Shown: positions 53,625 to 62,852, counted from the first letter of the stretch. The stretch: 64,000 nucleotides of DNA from Marmoricola endophyticus (GCF_014644415.1 NZ_BMKQ01000001.1:2989217-3053216), one strand, 5' to 3'. Notes: generated by a model not told the origin, from the letters alone. A program made the numbers and translations.

Positions 53625-54513
53625 GCAGGCCGAGCGCTGGCACGCGTTCCACGTCTACCTCCCGCACACGGTGCAGTCCGCGTTCCTGCGCGAGCAGGTG
53701 ACGGAGCTGGTGGACACCGCCGAGTCGGCGCGGTTCTTCTTCCTGCGGTACTGGCAGGGGGGACCGCACCTGCGGCTGCGCCTGCACACCGACGAGGCGA
53801 CGGCCGACGTCTTCGCCCGCGCCCTGGGCGACCGGATCCCCGAGCTGACCGAGGAGCAGCGCGTGGAGTACGGCTACGAGCTGGACATGCAGAAGCAGTT
53901 GGCATCGGCCGAGGGCGAGTCGCCGGGCGCCGGGCGCAGCCCGGGGGACGTGGTGCGCGAGTCGTACGCCCCCGAGTACGCCAAGTACGGCGGGCCGGAG
54001 GGGATCGACCTGGCCGAGCAGGTCTTCTGTGCCACCTCGCGCGTGGTCCTGGACGTGCTGGCCTCGCGCGAGACGTACGCGCGGACACCGCCGCTCGGGG
54101 AGGCCATGCGCTGCACGCTGGTGGGCCTGTCGGCGTCGGGCCTCGGCCAGGCCGAGGCCGGCCGGTTCCTCGAGTGGTACGAGTCGTGGTGGAGCGGCTA
54201 CGTCCCCGACGGGCAGGCCGAGTCGTGGCAGCGGCTGAGCGCGCAGATGCGCGGGCAGGTCGACGAGCTGGTCGACGAGGCCTGGGACGGCACCAGGGAC
54301 GACGTGGTCCGCGACCTCTACCGTGCGGCGCGGGCTCGAGCCGACGAGCTGGACACCGGCGACGGGGACGTCCCGGTCGTCGGCGGGGTGGACTACTCGC
54401 GGATCCTGGCCAACTACGTCCACACGACCAACAACCGGTTCGGGATCATCCCCGCCGGTGAGGCCTTCCTGGCCCGGGTGCTCTCCGAGGCGCTGCACGC
54501 GAGAGTCGGCTGA
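53605..54513 (+). CDS. LanB-like dehydratase, elimination subunit (TbtC-like)
   Basis: 302 residues from a TTG; AGAGGAG at 53591-53597 is seven bases upstream, and no ATG or GTG fits. WHAFHVYLPHTVQSAFLREQV, FFLRYWQGGPHLRLRLH and the C-terminal YVHTTNNRFGI match the SpaB_C/thiopeptide-type domain. It eliminates glutamate from glutamylated Ser/Thr to give Dha or Dhb. It overlaps the glutamylation subunit by 20 bp. Last gene of the cluster. Confidence 0.9.
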   Translation: MSSTSPEQAERWHAFHVYLPHTVQSAFLREQVTELVDTAESARFFFLRYWQGGPHLRLRLHTDEATADVFARALGDRIPELTEEQRVEYGYELDMQKQLASAEGESPGAGRSPGDVVRESYAPEYAKYGGPEGIDLAEQVFCATSRVVLDVLASRETYARTPPLGEAMRCTLVGLSASGLGQAEAGRFLEWYESWWSGYVPDGQAESWQRLSAQMRGQVDELVDEAWDGTRDDVVRDLYRAARARADELDTGDGDVPVVGGVDYSRILANYVHTTNNRFGIIPAGEAFLARVLSEALHARVG

Positions 54514-54540
54514 CGGCGACCGTCGAGAGCGGGAGGGCCC

Positions 54541-55302
54541 TCAGCCCCTCCGCGGGGGCATCGGGAAGAACAGGTTCGTGCGCCGCGCGTAGTCGTCCCA
54601 GCCCTCGCGCCTGCTCATCGTCTGCTCCAGCAGCTTGGCGCCGGTGACGTTGCGGATGAAGTACGTCATCGCCAGCGGCCCGACGATCGTGGCGACGCCG
54701 GCCCAGCCGGAGTCGGCGGCGACGATCCACACGCCCCACCACATGGTGGCGTCGCCGAAGTAGTTCGGGTGCCGGGTCCAGCCCCACAGACCCTTGTCCA
54801 TGACCTTGCCCTTGTTGTCCGGGTCGGCCTTGAAGGCGGCGAGCTGGCGGTCGCCGACGGTCTCGAAGGCCAGCCCGACGGCCCAGACGACGACCCCGGC
54901 CCAAGCCAGCCAGGTGACGTCGCGGTCGGAGCCCACACCGATCTGGATCGGCAGCGAGACCACGAACATCGCGACACCCTGGGGGAGCAGCACCCGGCGT
55001 ACCAGGCCGTTGCCCTCGTCGCGCAGCTTCTGGTAGCGCGGGTCCTCACCCTGGCCCTTCGCCCGGCCGATGATGTGCGAGGCAAGGCGCCCCGCCCAGA
55101 TCGCGGGGAGCGCCAGCAGCAGGACCCGCCGCAGGACGTCGCCGTCGCCGACGAGCGCAGCCAGCACCGCGATCACGCCGAACCCGAGACCCCAGGTCGT
55201 GTCGACCACGGCCCACCGGTCGCTGCTCCGCGCCCACGCCGCTGTCGCCGCCATCATCACCACGACGGCCAGCGCACTGACCAGCACCACGACCCACGTC
55301 AT
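54541..55302 (-). CDS. DUF1295 membrane protein
   Basis: 253 residues from the ATG giving MTWVVVLVSALAVVVMM. Seven hydrophobic segments and GWTRHPNYFGDATMWWG, the steroid-5-alpha-reductase-like signature that binds NADPH. It is the last gene of the lipid operon. A DUF1295 gene is also part of the mycobacterial sigK locus. Probably reduces a double bond or methylene in a fatty acyl chain. Confidence 0.85.
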   Translation of the reverse strand: MTWVVVLVSALAVVVMMAATAAWARSSDRWAVVDTTWGLGFGVIAVLAALVGDGDVLRRVLLLALPAIWAGRLASHIIGRAKGQGEDPRYQKLRDEGNGLVRRVLLPQGVAMFVVSLPIQIGVGSDRDVTWLAWAGVVVWAVGLAFETVGDRQLAAFKADPDNKGKVMDKGLWGWTRHPNYFGDATMWWGVWIVAADSGWAGVATIVGPLAMTYFIRNVTGAKLLEQTMSRREGWDDYARRTNLFFPMPPRRG

Positions 55303-55566
55303 GGCGTCAGCCTGCCAAAGTCCTCCACGCGCCACATCGGTCGAGGGCATGCCTCTCCGTTCGTGGCCTGCTGCCCGTCGCCCCTCACGCACGCTGGCTG
55401 CGTTGCGAGAGCTCGCCGGGCCCCGGCCCGCCATCGCTCCCGCGCCAAGCCACCACCCACGAGAGCGCTCGCTGCGCTCGCGCTCCTGCGGGGACCCCGG
55501 AGGTGCCATCGCCTGCGCTGGACGACGTTCAGCGGACGGCCAGAATCGAGAGACACGCCCTAGGCG
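55303..55566. other. 264-bp gap inside the lipid operon, no gene seen
   Basis: No convincing coding frame on either strand. It contains short GC-rich inverted segments (CCGGGCCCCGG at about 55418, and GAGCGCTCGCTGCGCTCGCG around 55460) reminiscent of the dispersed repeat elsewhere in the window. Confidence 0.5.
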
Positions 55567-56865
55567 TCACAGGTCGCGGGTGCGGGGCATGCCGGAGTGG
55601 CCGGCCTCGTCGTTGCGCACCGCGAGGATCTGGTCGACCCCCATCCGCCCGTCGCGGAACGACATCGCGCCGCCGACGAGGTAGATCCGCCAGACCCGCA
55701 GCTGCTCCTCGCCGACCAGGTCGCGCAGCCGGTCGGCCGCGGCCTCGAACTTCACCAGCCAGTCGCGGACGGTGTCGACGTAGTGCTCACGCATCATGTG
55801 CACGTCGCGGACCTCGAGCCCGCCCGCCTCGAAGAACTCGACGGTCTCTCCCACCGGGCGCATCCACATGTCCGGGGCGATGAAGGACTCGATGAACGGG
55901 CCGCCGCCGGGGTGCCGGCCGCGGCGCGACATCTGCTGGATGAGCACCCGGCCGTGCGGCTTGAGGTTGCGGCGCAGCACGTCGACGTACGTCGGGTAGT
56001 TGCCCTGGCCGACGTGCTCGCCCATCTCGATCGAGGCGACGGCGTCGTACGGGCCGTCCTGCACGTCGCGGTAGTCCTGCAGCCGGATCTCGACCTTGCC
56101 CTCGAGGCCGCGCTCCTTGATGCGCTCGTCGATGAACTTCTTCTGCTCGGCCGCGATCGTGACGCCGGTGACCTGGGCGCCGAAGTGCTCGGCGGCGTAC
56201 AGCGAGAGCGAGCCCCAGCCGCAGCCGACGTCGAGGAAGCGCATCCCCGGCTGCAGGCCGACCTTGCGGCAGACCATGTCCAGCTTGGCCGCTTGCGCCT
56301 CCTCCAGCGTCATGTCCGGGCGGGTGTAGTAGCCCGAGGAGTACGCCATGTGGTCGTCGAGGATCGCCGAGTAGAACTCGTTGGAGAAGTCGTAGTGGTG
56401 GCTGATCGACCTGCGGTCGCGAGCCAGGGAGTGCAGCCGGCCCTTGATCTGGGCCTGGCTGTCGGGGGCAGGGACGGGGAGTCCGAGCGCGCCGAGGTCC
56501 TTCGCCGCCCGGACCAGGGTGGCGAGGGTGGCCGGTGTCGGGCGCACGCCGGAGAGGTTGCGCTCGCGGACCACCCCCCACACGTGGGTCAGGGCCTCGT
56601 CGAGGTCGCCCTCGACGTCGATCTCTCCGGTGACGTACGCCTGCGCGGCCCCGAGCTCGCCCGGGTGCCACAGCAGTCGTCGGAGGACGTCGGGGGTCCG
56701 CAGCGTCACCTTCGGTGCGTCGAGCGGCCCGGCCTGCGAGCCGTCCCACGCGGTCAGCCGGACGGGCAGGTCGCCGCCGACGAAGGGCCGCAGCGCCTCC
56801 TCGAGGCGTGCGGCGACGCCCCCACCGGCCGGGGTGGTCGCAGCGGTGTCGAGCGTGGCGGTCAT
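55567..56865 (-). CDS. Cyclopropane-fatty-acid-synthase-like methyltransferase 1 (UfaA1 type)
   Basis: 432 residues from the ATG giving MTATLDTAATTP. SAM motif VGCGWGSLSLYAAEHFG near residue 210, preceded by the family's SISHHYDFSNEFYS and YSSGYY. It methylates double bonds of phospholipid acyl chains. In mycobacteria the sigK-linked UfaA1 is implicated in branched (tuberculostearic-type) fatty acids. Its ATG overlaps the stop of the second methyltransferase. Confidence 0.9.
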   Translation of the reverse strand: MTATLDTAATTPAGGGVAARLEEALRPFVGGDLPVRLTAWDGSQAGPLDAPKVTLRTPDVLRRLLWHPGELGAAQAYVTGEIDVEGDLDEALTHVWGVVRERNLSGVRPTPATLATLVRAAKDLGALGLPVPAPDSQAQIKGRLHSLARDRRSISHHYDFSNEFYSAILDDHMAYSSGYYTRPDMTLEEAQAAKLDMVCRKVGLQPGMRFLDVGCGWGSLSLYAAEHFGAQVTGVTIAAEQKKFIDERIKERGLEGKVEIRLQDYRDVQDGPYDAVASIEMGEHVGQGNYPTYVDVLRRNLKPHGRVLIQQMSRRGRHPGGGPFIESFIAPDMWMRPVGETVEFFEAGGLEVRDVHMMREHYVDTVRDWLVKFEAAADRLRDLVGEEQLRVWRIYLVGGAMSFRDGRMGVDQILAVRNDEAGHSGMPRTRDL

Positions 56866-58220
56866 GCCGAGGCTCCTGCGGTGGTCTCGTGGACGGTCTC
56901 GTCCGGGCGGGCGAAGGTCAGCTGCTGGACGTCGATGTACGACGCCGCGAAGCCGGCGCGGGAGTACTCCAGGTAGAAGTGCCACATCCGGTCGAAGACC
57001 GAGTCGAAGCCGAGACCGTGCACCTCCTCGCGCGAGGCGAGGAAGGCCTCGTCCCACAGCCGCAGGGTCTCGGCGTAGTGCAGGCCCATCGAGAGCCGGT
57101 CGGTCACCCGCAGCCGGGTGCGGTCGGTGACCGTCTGCTCGAGCAGCTCGACCGAGGGGAGGAAGCCGCCGGGGAAGATGTACTTGTGCACCCAGGTGTA
57201 GGTGTTCCTCGTGGCCAGCATCCGGTCGTGCGGCATCACGATCGCCTGGATCGCGGCCCGGCCGCCGGGGGCGAGGACCTCGTCGATCTTGTCGAAGTAC
57301 GACGGCAGGAAGTCCAGGCCGACCGCCTCGATCATCTCCACGCTGAGCACGGCGTCGTACTCGCCGGTGACCTCGCGGTAGTCGCACAGGTCGATGGTGA
57401 CCGCCGCGGAGAGGCCCGCCTCGTCCACCCGGGCCTCGGCCAGCGCCTTCTGCTCGCTGGAGAGCGTGACCGACCGGACCGTGGCGCCCCGGGCGGCGGC
57501 GCGGATGCACAGCTCGCCCCAGCCCGTGCCGATCTCCAGGACGCGGCTGCCGACGCCGACGCCGGCCTGGTCCAGCAGCCGGTCGATCTTGCGCTGCTGC
57601 GCCTCGACGAGGTCGGCGGCGACCGGCGAGCCCGGCGCGGGCGCGGTGGCCACCGCCGTACGCCCGCGGGTCGTACGGGCCGCCGCGTCGGGCGCGGCGT
57701 ACAGCGCGGAGCTGTAGGTCATCGTGTCGTCGAGGAACGTCGCGAACATGTCGTTGGACAGGTCGTAGTGGCGCGCGATGTTGCTTCGGGTGTTGCCCAC
57801 CTCGTTGCGCTCGTCGGCGGGGTGCCGGGCGACGACCGCGGAGCGCAGCGCCTGCAGCGGCTTCGGGACCAGTGTGGAGATCCGGCTCGCCAGCACGGTG
57901 AGGAACGCGCCCAGGTCGGGGGAGTCCCAGTGCCCGGCCATGTAGGACTCGCCGAAGCCGATCAGCTTGTCCGCCCCCACGCGGCCGAAGAAGGCCTCGG
58001 GGTCGTGGACCGTCATCTCGGGGCTGCCGGGGCCGCCCGCGCCGTACGTCGTCCCGTCCGGCAGGTGGACCCGGACGGGGAGCCGGCTCACCGCACCCCG
58101 GAAGAGCGTGCGGGCCGCCGCGGTCTCCACGCGGGTGCGCAGGTTGGCGCGCGCGGGAGCGAGGTCCGGCCAGCGGACGGTGTCGATCGGCTGGGGTGCC
58201 GGTACGTCGGCGAGGGTCAT
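56862..58220 (-). CDS. Cyclopropane-fatty-acid-synthase-like methyltransferase 2
   Basis: 452 residues. IARHYDLSNDMFATFLDDTMTYSSALY and LEIGTGWGELCIRAA (about residue 225) are the acyl- and SAM-binding motifs. A Pro/Ala insertion around residues 175-190 (APGSPVAADLVEAQQ) separates the two. About 20 residues longer than copy 1 and clearly diverged, so the pair is not a recent duplication. Overlaps both neighbours by 4 bp. Confidence 0.9.
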   Translation of the reverse strand: MTLADVPAPQPIDTVRWPDLAPARANLRTRVETAAARTLFRGAVSRLPVRVHLPDGTTYGAGGPGSPEMTVHDPEAFFGRVGADKLIGFGESYMAGHWDSPDLGAFLTVLASRISTLVPKPLQALRSAVVARHPADERNEVGNTRSNIARHYDLSNDMFATFLDDTMTYSSALYAAPDAAARTTRGRTAVATAPAPGSPVAADLVEAQQRKIDRLLDQAGVGVGSRVLEIGTGWGELCIRAAARGATVRSVTLSSEQKALAEARVDEAGLSAAVTIDLCDYREVTGEYDAVLSVEMIEAVGLDFLPSYFDKIDEVLAPGGRAAIQAIVMPHDRMLATRNTYTWVHKYIFPGGFLPSVELLEQTVTDRTRLRVTDRLSMGLHYAETLRLWDEAFLASREEVHGLGFDSVFDRMWHFYLEYSRAGFAASYIDVQQLTFARPDETVHETTAGASA

Positions 58221-60346
58221 CGGTCGTGCCTCCGGGTGGTGCGGTGGTGCGTCAGATCGGTCTCGTGACCGCTCGGTCGGGGCTGCACGGACAGGCCGCG
58301 CAGCCAGAGCATGACTCCCTGCACGCGGATCCGGGCCGCACCCAGCAGGGGGACGAGGGGGTGGCGCAGCGACGCGCGCAGCACCCCTCGGGTGTCGGCC
58401 TTGGCGGCGGTGCCCCTCATGGTCGCCACGAAGGGCGGCTGGTCCTCGCGGTGCAGGGTGACCGTGACGGACAGCTCGTCACCCGGGACCGGGACGGACA
58501 CGGCGTACTCGCCGCTGGTGTCGTTGAACGGGGAGACGTACAGCTCCTTGGCCACCCGCGCGTTGCCGCGCTCGTCGGGGTGCACGACGTACGCGTGCCG
58601 GCCGCCGTACGTGTTGTGGACCTCGACGACCACCGCCGCGAGGCTGTGGTCGGCGCGGTGGCACCAGAACACGGAGATCGGGTTGAAGACGTAGCCCAGC
58701 GTGCGCGCGTGCGCGAGCATCAGGATCCGGCCGCCGTCGGCGCGCGAGGGCATCTCGACACCGTGGTCGGTCAGCACCGCCTCGATGTTCTCCCGGATGC
58801 TGTGGCGGGGGTCGCCCACGTGGTCGGCGGACCGGAACTGCGAGAGCCGGCGCAGCAGCGGCCCGAAGGCGCCGGAGTAGCGCGGGAGGTCGTCGACGTC
58901 GACCAGCCAGGTGTGCGAGCGGTAGCGGAACTGGTTGCGCAGCGGGGCCGTGCGGGTGTGTCCGATGCTCGTCTCGTAGAGCCGCGGCGTCGTGGTGGGT
59001 CGGGGGTGCTCCTCGCGGTCCGGGGTCGACCAGACGCCGCCGACCCGCTCGGCCGCCGTCCGCCCGGACAGCGCGCCGTCCTCGTGGAAGCCCCACCCGT
59101 GGTACGCCCCCGCGAACGCCAGCCGGTCCGTCGACAGCTCGGGCAGCCGGCGCTGCGCCGCCACCGACGAGGGGTCGTAGATCGGGTGCGCGTAGTGGCG
59201 GGTGGCGATCACCGTGGCGGGGTCGACCAGCTCCTCGGCGTTGAGCGTGACGAGGAACCGGCGCTCGTCGCCGGGGATGGCGGGCACCCGCATCAGCCGG
59301 GACAGGTCGTAGGTCACCACGACGCTGCTGTCGGCGCCGGCCGCGCGGCCGACGCCACCGCGGCACTGGTAGTTCCACGAGGCCCACGCCTTGCGCGCCA
59401 CCGGCATCAGCGAGGTGTCGGTGTGCAGCTGCGCGACGTTGGGCTCGTAGTGCATCGCGCCCAGCACCTCGCGCTGCAGCGCACTCGCGCCGCCGGGTGC
59501 GCCCTCGAGCACGGCGAGCGCCTGCTCGGAGTGGGTGGCCACGACGACGGCGTCGTACGTCGTCGTCTCGCCGGCGGCGGTGACCTCGACGCCGTCCTCG
59601 ACCTCGCGGACGCCGGAGACAGGGGTCGAGAGGAGGACCTCGTCGAACGCCTTGGCCACGCGGTCGACGTACTCCCGGGAGCCGCCGGTGACCGTGCGCC
59701 AGGTCGGCGACCCGAAGACGGTCAGCATGCCGTGGTGCTCGAGGAAGCGGAACAGGTAGCGCGCGGGGTAGGCGAGGGCGTGGTCCGGGTCGGTCGACCA
59801 CACCGCGGAGACCAGGGGCGTCATGAAGTAGGTGCGGAAGAAGTCCGTGAACCGGCCGCGGGTGAGGAAGGAGTCGAGTGTCTCCTCGTCGGCGGCGGTG
59901 CCCTCGGGGGAGGCGAGCAGGCGCTTGGCCATCCGGTGGAAGCGCGGGATCTCGACCAGCATGCGCAGGTAGCGCGGGTTCCGGAGGTTGGCCGGGTCGG
60001 GGAACAGCCCGTCGGTGCCGAGCGCCCCGGCCCACTCCAGCCCGGAGCCGCCGAGGGAGCGGGGATCGGAGACCGACATCGACATGTCGGACTCCTGGGT
60101 CGTCACCCCGAGCTCGTCGAAGAGCCGCAGGAGTGTGGGGTACGTCCGCTCGTTGTGGACGATGAACCCGGTGTCGATGGGGACGGTACGACCGCCGCCG
60201 ACGGCCACCTCGTGGGTGTCGGCGTGCCCGCCGAGCCGGTCGTCGGCCTCGTACAGCGTGACGTGGGTGCTGGGGTCGCGGCTGAGCACCCAGCCGGCCA
60301 CGAGGCCCGAGACCCCGCTGCCGACGACGGCAACGCGGCGGGTCAT
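58217..60346 (-). CDS. FAD oxidoreductase fused to DUF1365
   Basis: 709 residues from the ATG giving MTRRVAVVGSGVSGLVAG. Residues 1-440 are an amine-oxidase-like FAD protein (COG2907: GSGVSGL, YEADDRLGGHADTHEV). After a linker (about STPDREEHPRPT) residues 450-700 are a DUF1365 domain (YETSIGHTRTAPLRNQFRYRSHTWLVDVDDLP). In mycobacteria and proteobacteria these are separate adjacent genes, so this is a fusion. It probably acts on the acyl chain before or after methylation. Confidence 0.88.
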   Translation of the reverse strand: MTRRVAVVGSGVSGLVAGWVLSRDPSTHVTLYEADDRLGGHADTHEVAVGGGRTVPIDTGFIVHNERTYPTLLRLFDELGVTTQESDMSMSVSDPRSLGGSGLEWAGALGTDGLFPDPANLRNPRYLRMLVEIPRFHRMAKRLLASPEGTAADEETLDSFLTRGRFTDFFRTYFMTPLVSAVWSTDPDHALAYPARYLFRFLEHHGMLTVFGSPTWRTVTGGSREYVDRVAKAFDEVLLSTPVSGVREVEDGVEVTAAGETTTYDAVVVATHSEQALAVLEGAPGGASALQREVLGAMHYEPNVAQLHTDTSLMPVARKAWASWNYQCRGGVGRAAGADSSVVVTYDLSRLMRVPAIPGDERRFLVTLNAEELVDPATVIATRHYAHPIYDPSSVAAQRRLPELSTDRLAFAGAYHGWGFHEDGALSGRTAAERVGGVWSTPDREEHPRPTTTPRLYETSIGHTRTAPLRNQFRYRSHTWLVDVDDLPRYSGAFGPLLRRLSQFRSADHVGDPRHSIRENIEAVLTDHGVEMPSRADGGRILMLAHARTLGYVFNPISVFWCHRADHSLAAVVVEVHNTYGGRHAYVVHPDERGNARVAKELYVSPFNDTSGEYAVSVPVPGDELSVTVTLHREDQPPFVATMRGTAAKADTRGVLRASLRHPLVPLLGAARIRVQGVMLWLRGLSVQPRPSGHETDLTHHRTTRRHDR

Positions 60347-61074
60347 GCCTGCGCGAGGGGGAACAGCGCGAGCGGCGAGGTGGTCGGCTTCTGCGAGCCG
60401 CCGGCCGGCTCCAGGGTGATCCCGACGCCGGTCGAGCCCTTCACCGCGCCGCGCAGGACGACGGTCGTGTCCGAGCCGCCGGACAGGGTGCCCGAGGGGC
60501 GCATGACGCCCTTGGCGTCCTGCAGCCACAGCTCGTAGACCCGGTCGGCCGGTGCCTGCGGGAGGTTCTCGGTCATCACCACCACGCGGTCGAGGCTGGC
60601 CGAGTGCACCACGGTCGCGCGACCGCCACCCGGCATGCGGGCGGTGCTGTGCTGCGCGTCCGCCGCGTCGAGCACCTGCGAGGCCGACGTGACCTCTGAC
60701 GGCGGCTGGGGTGCCCAGGGGTGCCAGTTGCCGATGCCGACGCCGGCCACGAGGATGACCGCGGCCGCCACGGCGGCGACCAGCCGCGGGAAGCGGCGGG
60801 CCGTGTCGCGCACGGCCTCGTGCGGGGCGACCGGGGGGAGCGGGCGGATCTCGGCCACGGACGAGAGCACGCGGTCCCGCAGCTGGGGCGGGAGGGGAGC
60901 GGACTCGTCGAGGGAGACGAGGGCGGCCGCCTCGCGCAGGCTCAGCACCTCGGCCGCGCAGTCGGCGCACTCGTCGAGGTGGCGCTCGAAGCGCACCCGC
61001 TCGAGGTCGTCGAGCGCGTCGACGGCGTACGCACCGGTCAGGGCATGCAGGTCGGCACCGCTGTTCGGGCTCAT
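60343..61074 (-). CDS. rskA: RskA-like anti-sigma factor
   Basis: 243 residues from an ATG overlapping the sigma stop. Zinc anti-sigma motif His32-Cys36-Cys39 in HLDECADC; one transmembrane helix near residues 105-124; an extracytoplasmic RskA domain follows. It would hold SigK until regulated proteolysis. Confidence 0.9.
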   Translation of the reverse strand: MSPNSGADLHALTGAYAVDALDDLERVRFERHLDECADCAAEVLSLREAAALVSLDESAPLPPQLRDRVLSSVAEIRPLPPVAPHEAVRDTARRFPRLVAAVAAAVILVAGVGIGNWHPWAPQPPSEVTSASQVLDAADAQHSTARMPGGGRATVVHSASLDRVVVMTENLPQAPADRVYELWLQDAKGVMRPSGTLSGGSDTTVVLRGAVKGSTGVGITLEPAGGSQKPTTSPLALFPLAQA

Positions 61075-61688
61075 CAGGACTCCACCCCCAGGGCGTCGCG
61101 CAGCCGGATCAGGCCGTCGCGGATTCGGGTCTTGGCCGTGCCGAGCGGGATGCCGAGGAGCCCGGCCACCTCGGTGTGGGTGTAGCCGCCGAAGTAGGCC
61201 AGCTGCACCGCCCCCCGCTGGGTCTCGGTCAGGCTGGTCAGCGCCTGGCGCACCCGTGCCCCCTCGAGGTTGCGGGCCACCGCCTCGGCGGTCTCGTCGT
61301 GCTCGACCGTCTGGTTCTGCTCGTGGTACGTCGCGTCGCGGCGGGTCGCTGCCTCGGCAGAACGTACGCGGTCGACCGCGCGCCGGTGCGTGATCGTCAT
61401 CATCCACGAGGTCGGGCTCCCCAGGGCGCGGTCGTACCGCGACGACTGTCGCCAGATCTCCACCATCGCCTCCTGGGTCACCTCCTCTGCCTGTGCCGGG
61501 TCTCGTACGACGCGCAGCGCGAGACCGTGCAGCCGGCGCGCCATCGTGTCGTACAGCTCGGCGAACGCGTCCTCGTCGCCGCGCCCCGAGCGGCCCAGCA
61601 ACGTGGCGAGACGATCCGATTCCTCGGCGCGAGCGCTCGACGGTGACGGGGCGACCCCGCCGTCGTCCACCGCACGCAACTGGGTCAT
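61074..61688 (-). CDS. sigK: ECF sigma factor, SigK type
   Basis: 204 residues; AGGAG precedes the ATG. Region 2 (FAELYDTMARRLHGLALRVVRDPAQAEEVTQEAMVEIW) and region 4 (LTETQRGAVQLAYFGGYTHTEVAGLLGIPLGTAKTRIRDGL) are complete. With its anti-sigma and the lipid genes downstream it forms one operon. No clear SigK-type promoter was found by eye in the 231-bp upstream gap. Confidence 0.92.
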   Translation of the reverse strand: MTQLRAVDDGGVAPSPSSARAEESDRLATLLGRSGRGDEDAFAELYDTMARRLHGLALRVVRDPAQAEEVTQEAMVEIWRQSSRYDRALGSPTSWMMTITHRRAVDRVRSAEAATRRDATYHEQNQTVEHDETAEAVARNLEGARVRQALTSLTETQRGAVQLAYFGGYTHTEVAGLLGIPLGTAKTRIRDGLIRLRDALGVES

Positions 61689-61919
61689 CGTGCTCCTGCT
61701 CCTCGTCCGGCCAGTGTGGGATCGATCTGTCTTCGATCCTCGATGGGACTTCGGCACCGTGCCCTCCCCGGATTGGAGCCTGACCGCATTCTTCCGGCTC
61801 ACCGGTCCGCGCGTCGAGCCGGGGCAGAAGTTGCGGCTCTGCCGAGTGCCCGACAAAGCCGCGTCGTCGATGTACCCGGGGCCGGAATGCTCACACCCTC
61901 CCGGCGGGTTCCTCCCGAC

Positions 61920-62681
61920 ATGACCGACGACCAGCTCGCCACCCGCGCTCGTACCCTCGCCGACCTGCACGCCCGTCACACCCCGCTGGTCCTGCCGACG
62001 GTGTGGGACGCGTGGAGCGCCCGTACCGCCGTCGACGCCGGCTTCGAGGCGCTGACGATCGGCAGCCACCCGCTGGCCGACTCCCGCGGCGCGGCCGACC
62101 ACGAGGGCCAGAGCTTCCGGGAGGTGGTCGAGGCCGTCAAGCCGATCGTCGCCGCCGTCGACGTCCCGGTGTCGGTGGACCTGGAGGCCGGCTACGGCCA
62201 GTCGCCGGAGGTCCTCGTCGACGGGCTGCTCGAGGCCGGCGGCGTCGGGCTGAACATCGAGGACACGGTGCACTCGGAGGGAGGCCGGCTGCGCAGCGTC
62301 GAGGAGCACGCGGCGTACGTCGCCGGGCTGCGGGCCGCTGCCGAGGCGGCCGGCGTGCCCGTGTGGATCAACGGGCGCACCGACCTCTTCGGGACCGTCG
62401 AGGACCGCGCCTCCGTGCTGGACGAGGCCGTCGCACGGCTGCAGCGGCTGGTCGAGGCGGGCGCGGACAGCGTCTACCCGGTGCTGATCCACGAGGACGA
62501 CGACCTGATCTCCGCTGTCGTCTCCGCGCTCGACGTGCCCGTCAACATCACGGCCCACCCGGTGAAGCACGACCTCGCGCGGTACGCCCGCCTCGGCGTC
62601 GGCCGGGTGTCGTTCGGCCCGCTCCTCCAGGCCGCCCTGACCGACTCGATGACCGACATGGTCGCCGGCTGGCGCGCCTGA
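61920..62681 (+). CDS. Isocitrate lyase/PEP mutase family protein
   Basis: 253 residues from the ATG giving MTDDQLATRARTL. The barrel pattern of the family is visible: VLPTVWDAWSARTAVDAGFEALTIGSHPLA, SVDLEAGYG, GLNIEDT, INGRTDLF. It lacks the KKCGH catalytic motif of isocitrate lyase, so it is more like PEP phosphonomutase or oxaloacetate-hydrolase-type members. Substrate unknown. Confidence 0.86.
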   Translation: MTDDQLATRARTLADLHARHTPLVLPTVWDAWSARTAVDAGFEALTIGSHPLADSRGAADHEGQSFREVVEAVKPIVAAVDVPVSVDLEAGYGQSPEVLVDGLLEAGGVGLNIEDTVHSEGGRLRSVEEHAAYVAGLRAAAEAAGVPVWINGRTDLFGTVEDRASVLDEAVARLQRLVEAGADSVYPVLIHEDDDLISAVVSALDVPVNITAHPVKHDLARYARLGVGRVSFGPLLQAALTDSMTDMVAGWRA

Positions 62682-62700
62682 CGCGTGGGCGTCCGACCGC

Positions 62701-62852
62701 AACCACCGGCGTTCGCCGGGCCGGAACCACCGGTGGTGAGGGGTTCGCCGGGCCGCGACCACCGGTGGTGAGGGGCTCGCCGGGCCACAACCACCGGTGG
62801 TGAGGGGCTCGCCGGGCCGCAACCACCGGTGGTCGAGCAGTGACGAGCGCTA
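62701..62852. repeat. Tandem array of 32-bp units carrying ACCACCGGTGGT
   Basis: Units start at 62725, 62757, 62789 and 62821 with exact 32-bp spacing; a shortened unit starts at 62701. Each full unit carries the perfect 12-bp palindrome ACCACCGGTGGT (one base before it varies) followed by GAGGGG(C/T)TCGCCGGGCC. The last unit runs into a copy of the dispersed repeat (62828-62874). The array lies between convergent genes. Confidence 0.85.

Noticed and set aside
61689-61919. SigK-type autoregulatory promoter
   Set aside because: I looked for CCATC-like and CCGAAT-like boxes at proper spacing on the minus strand and found only partial matches.
62701-62852. CRISPR array
   Set aside because: The 32-bp units are nearly identical throughout with no variable spacers, and no cas gene is present.
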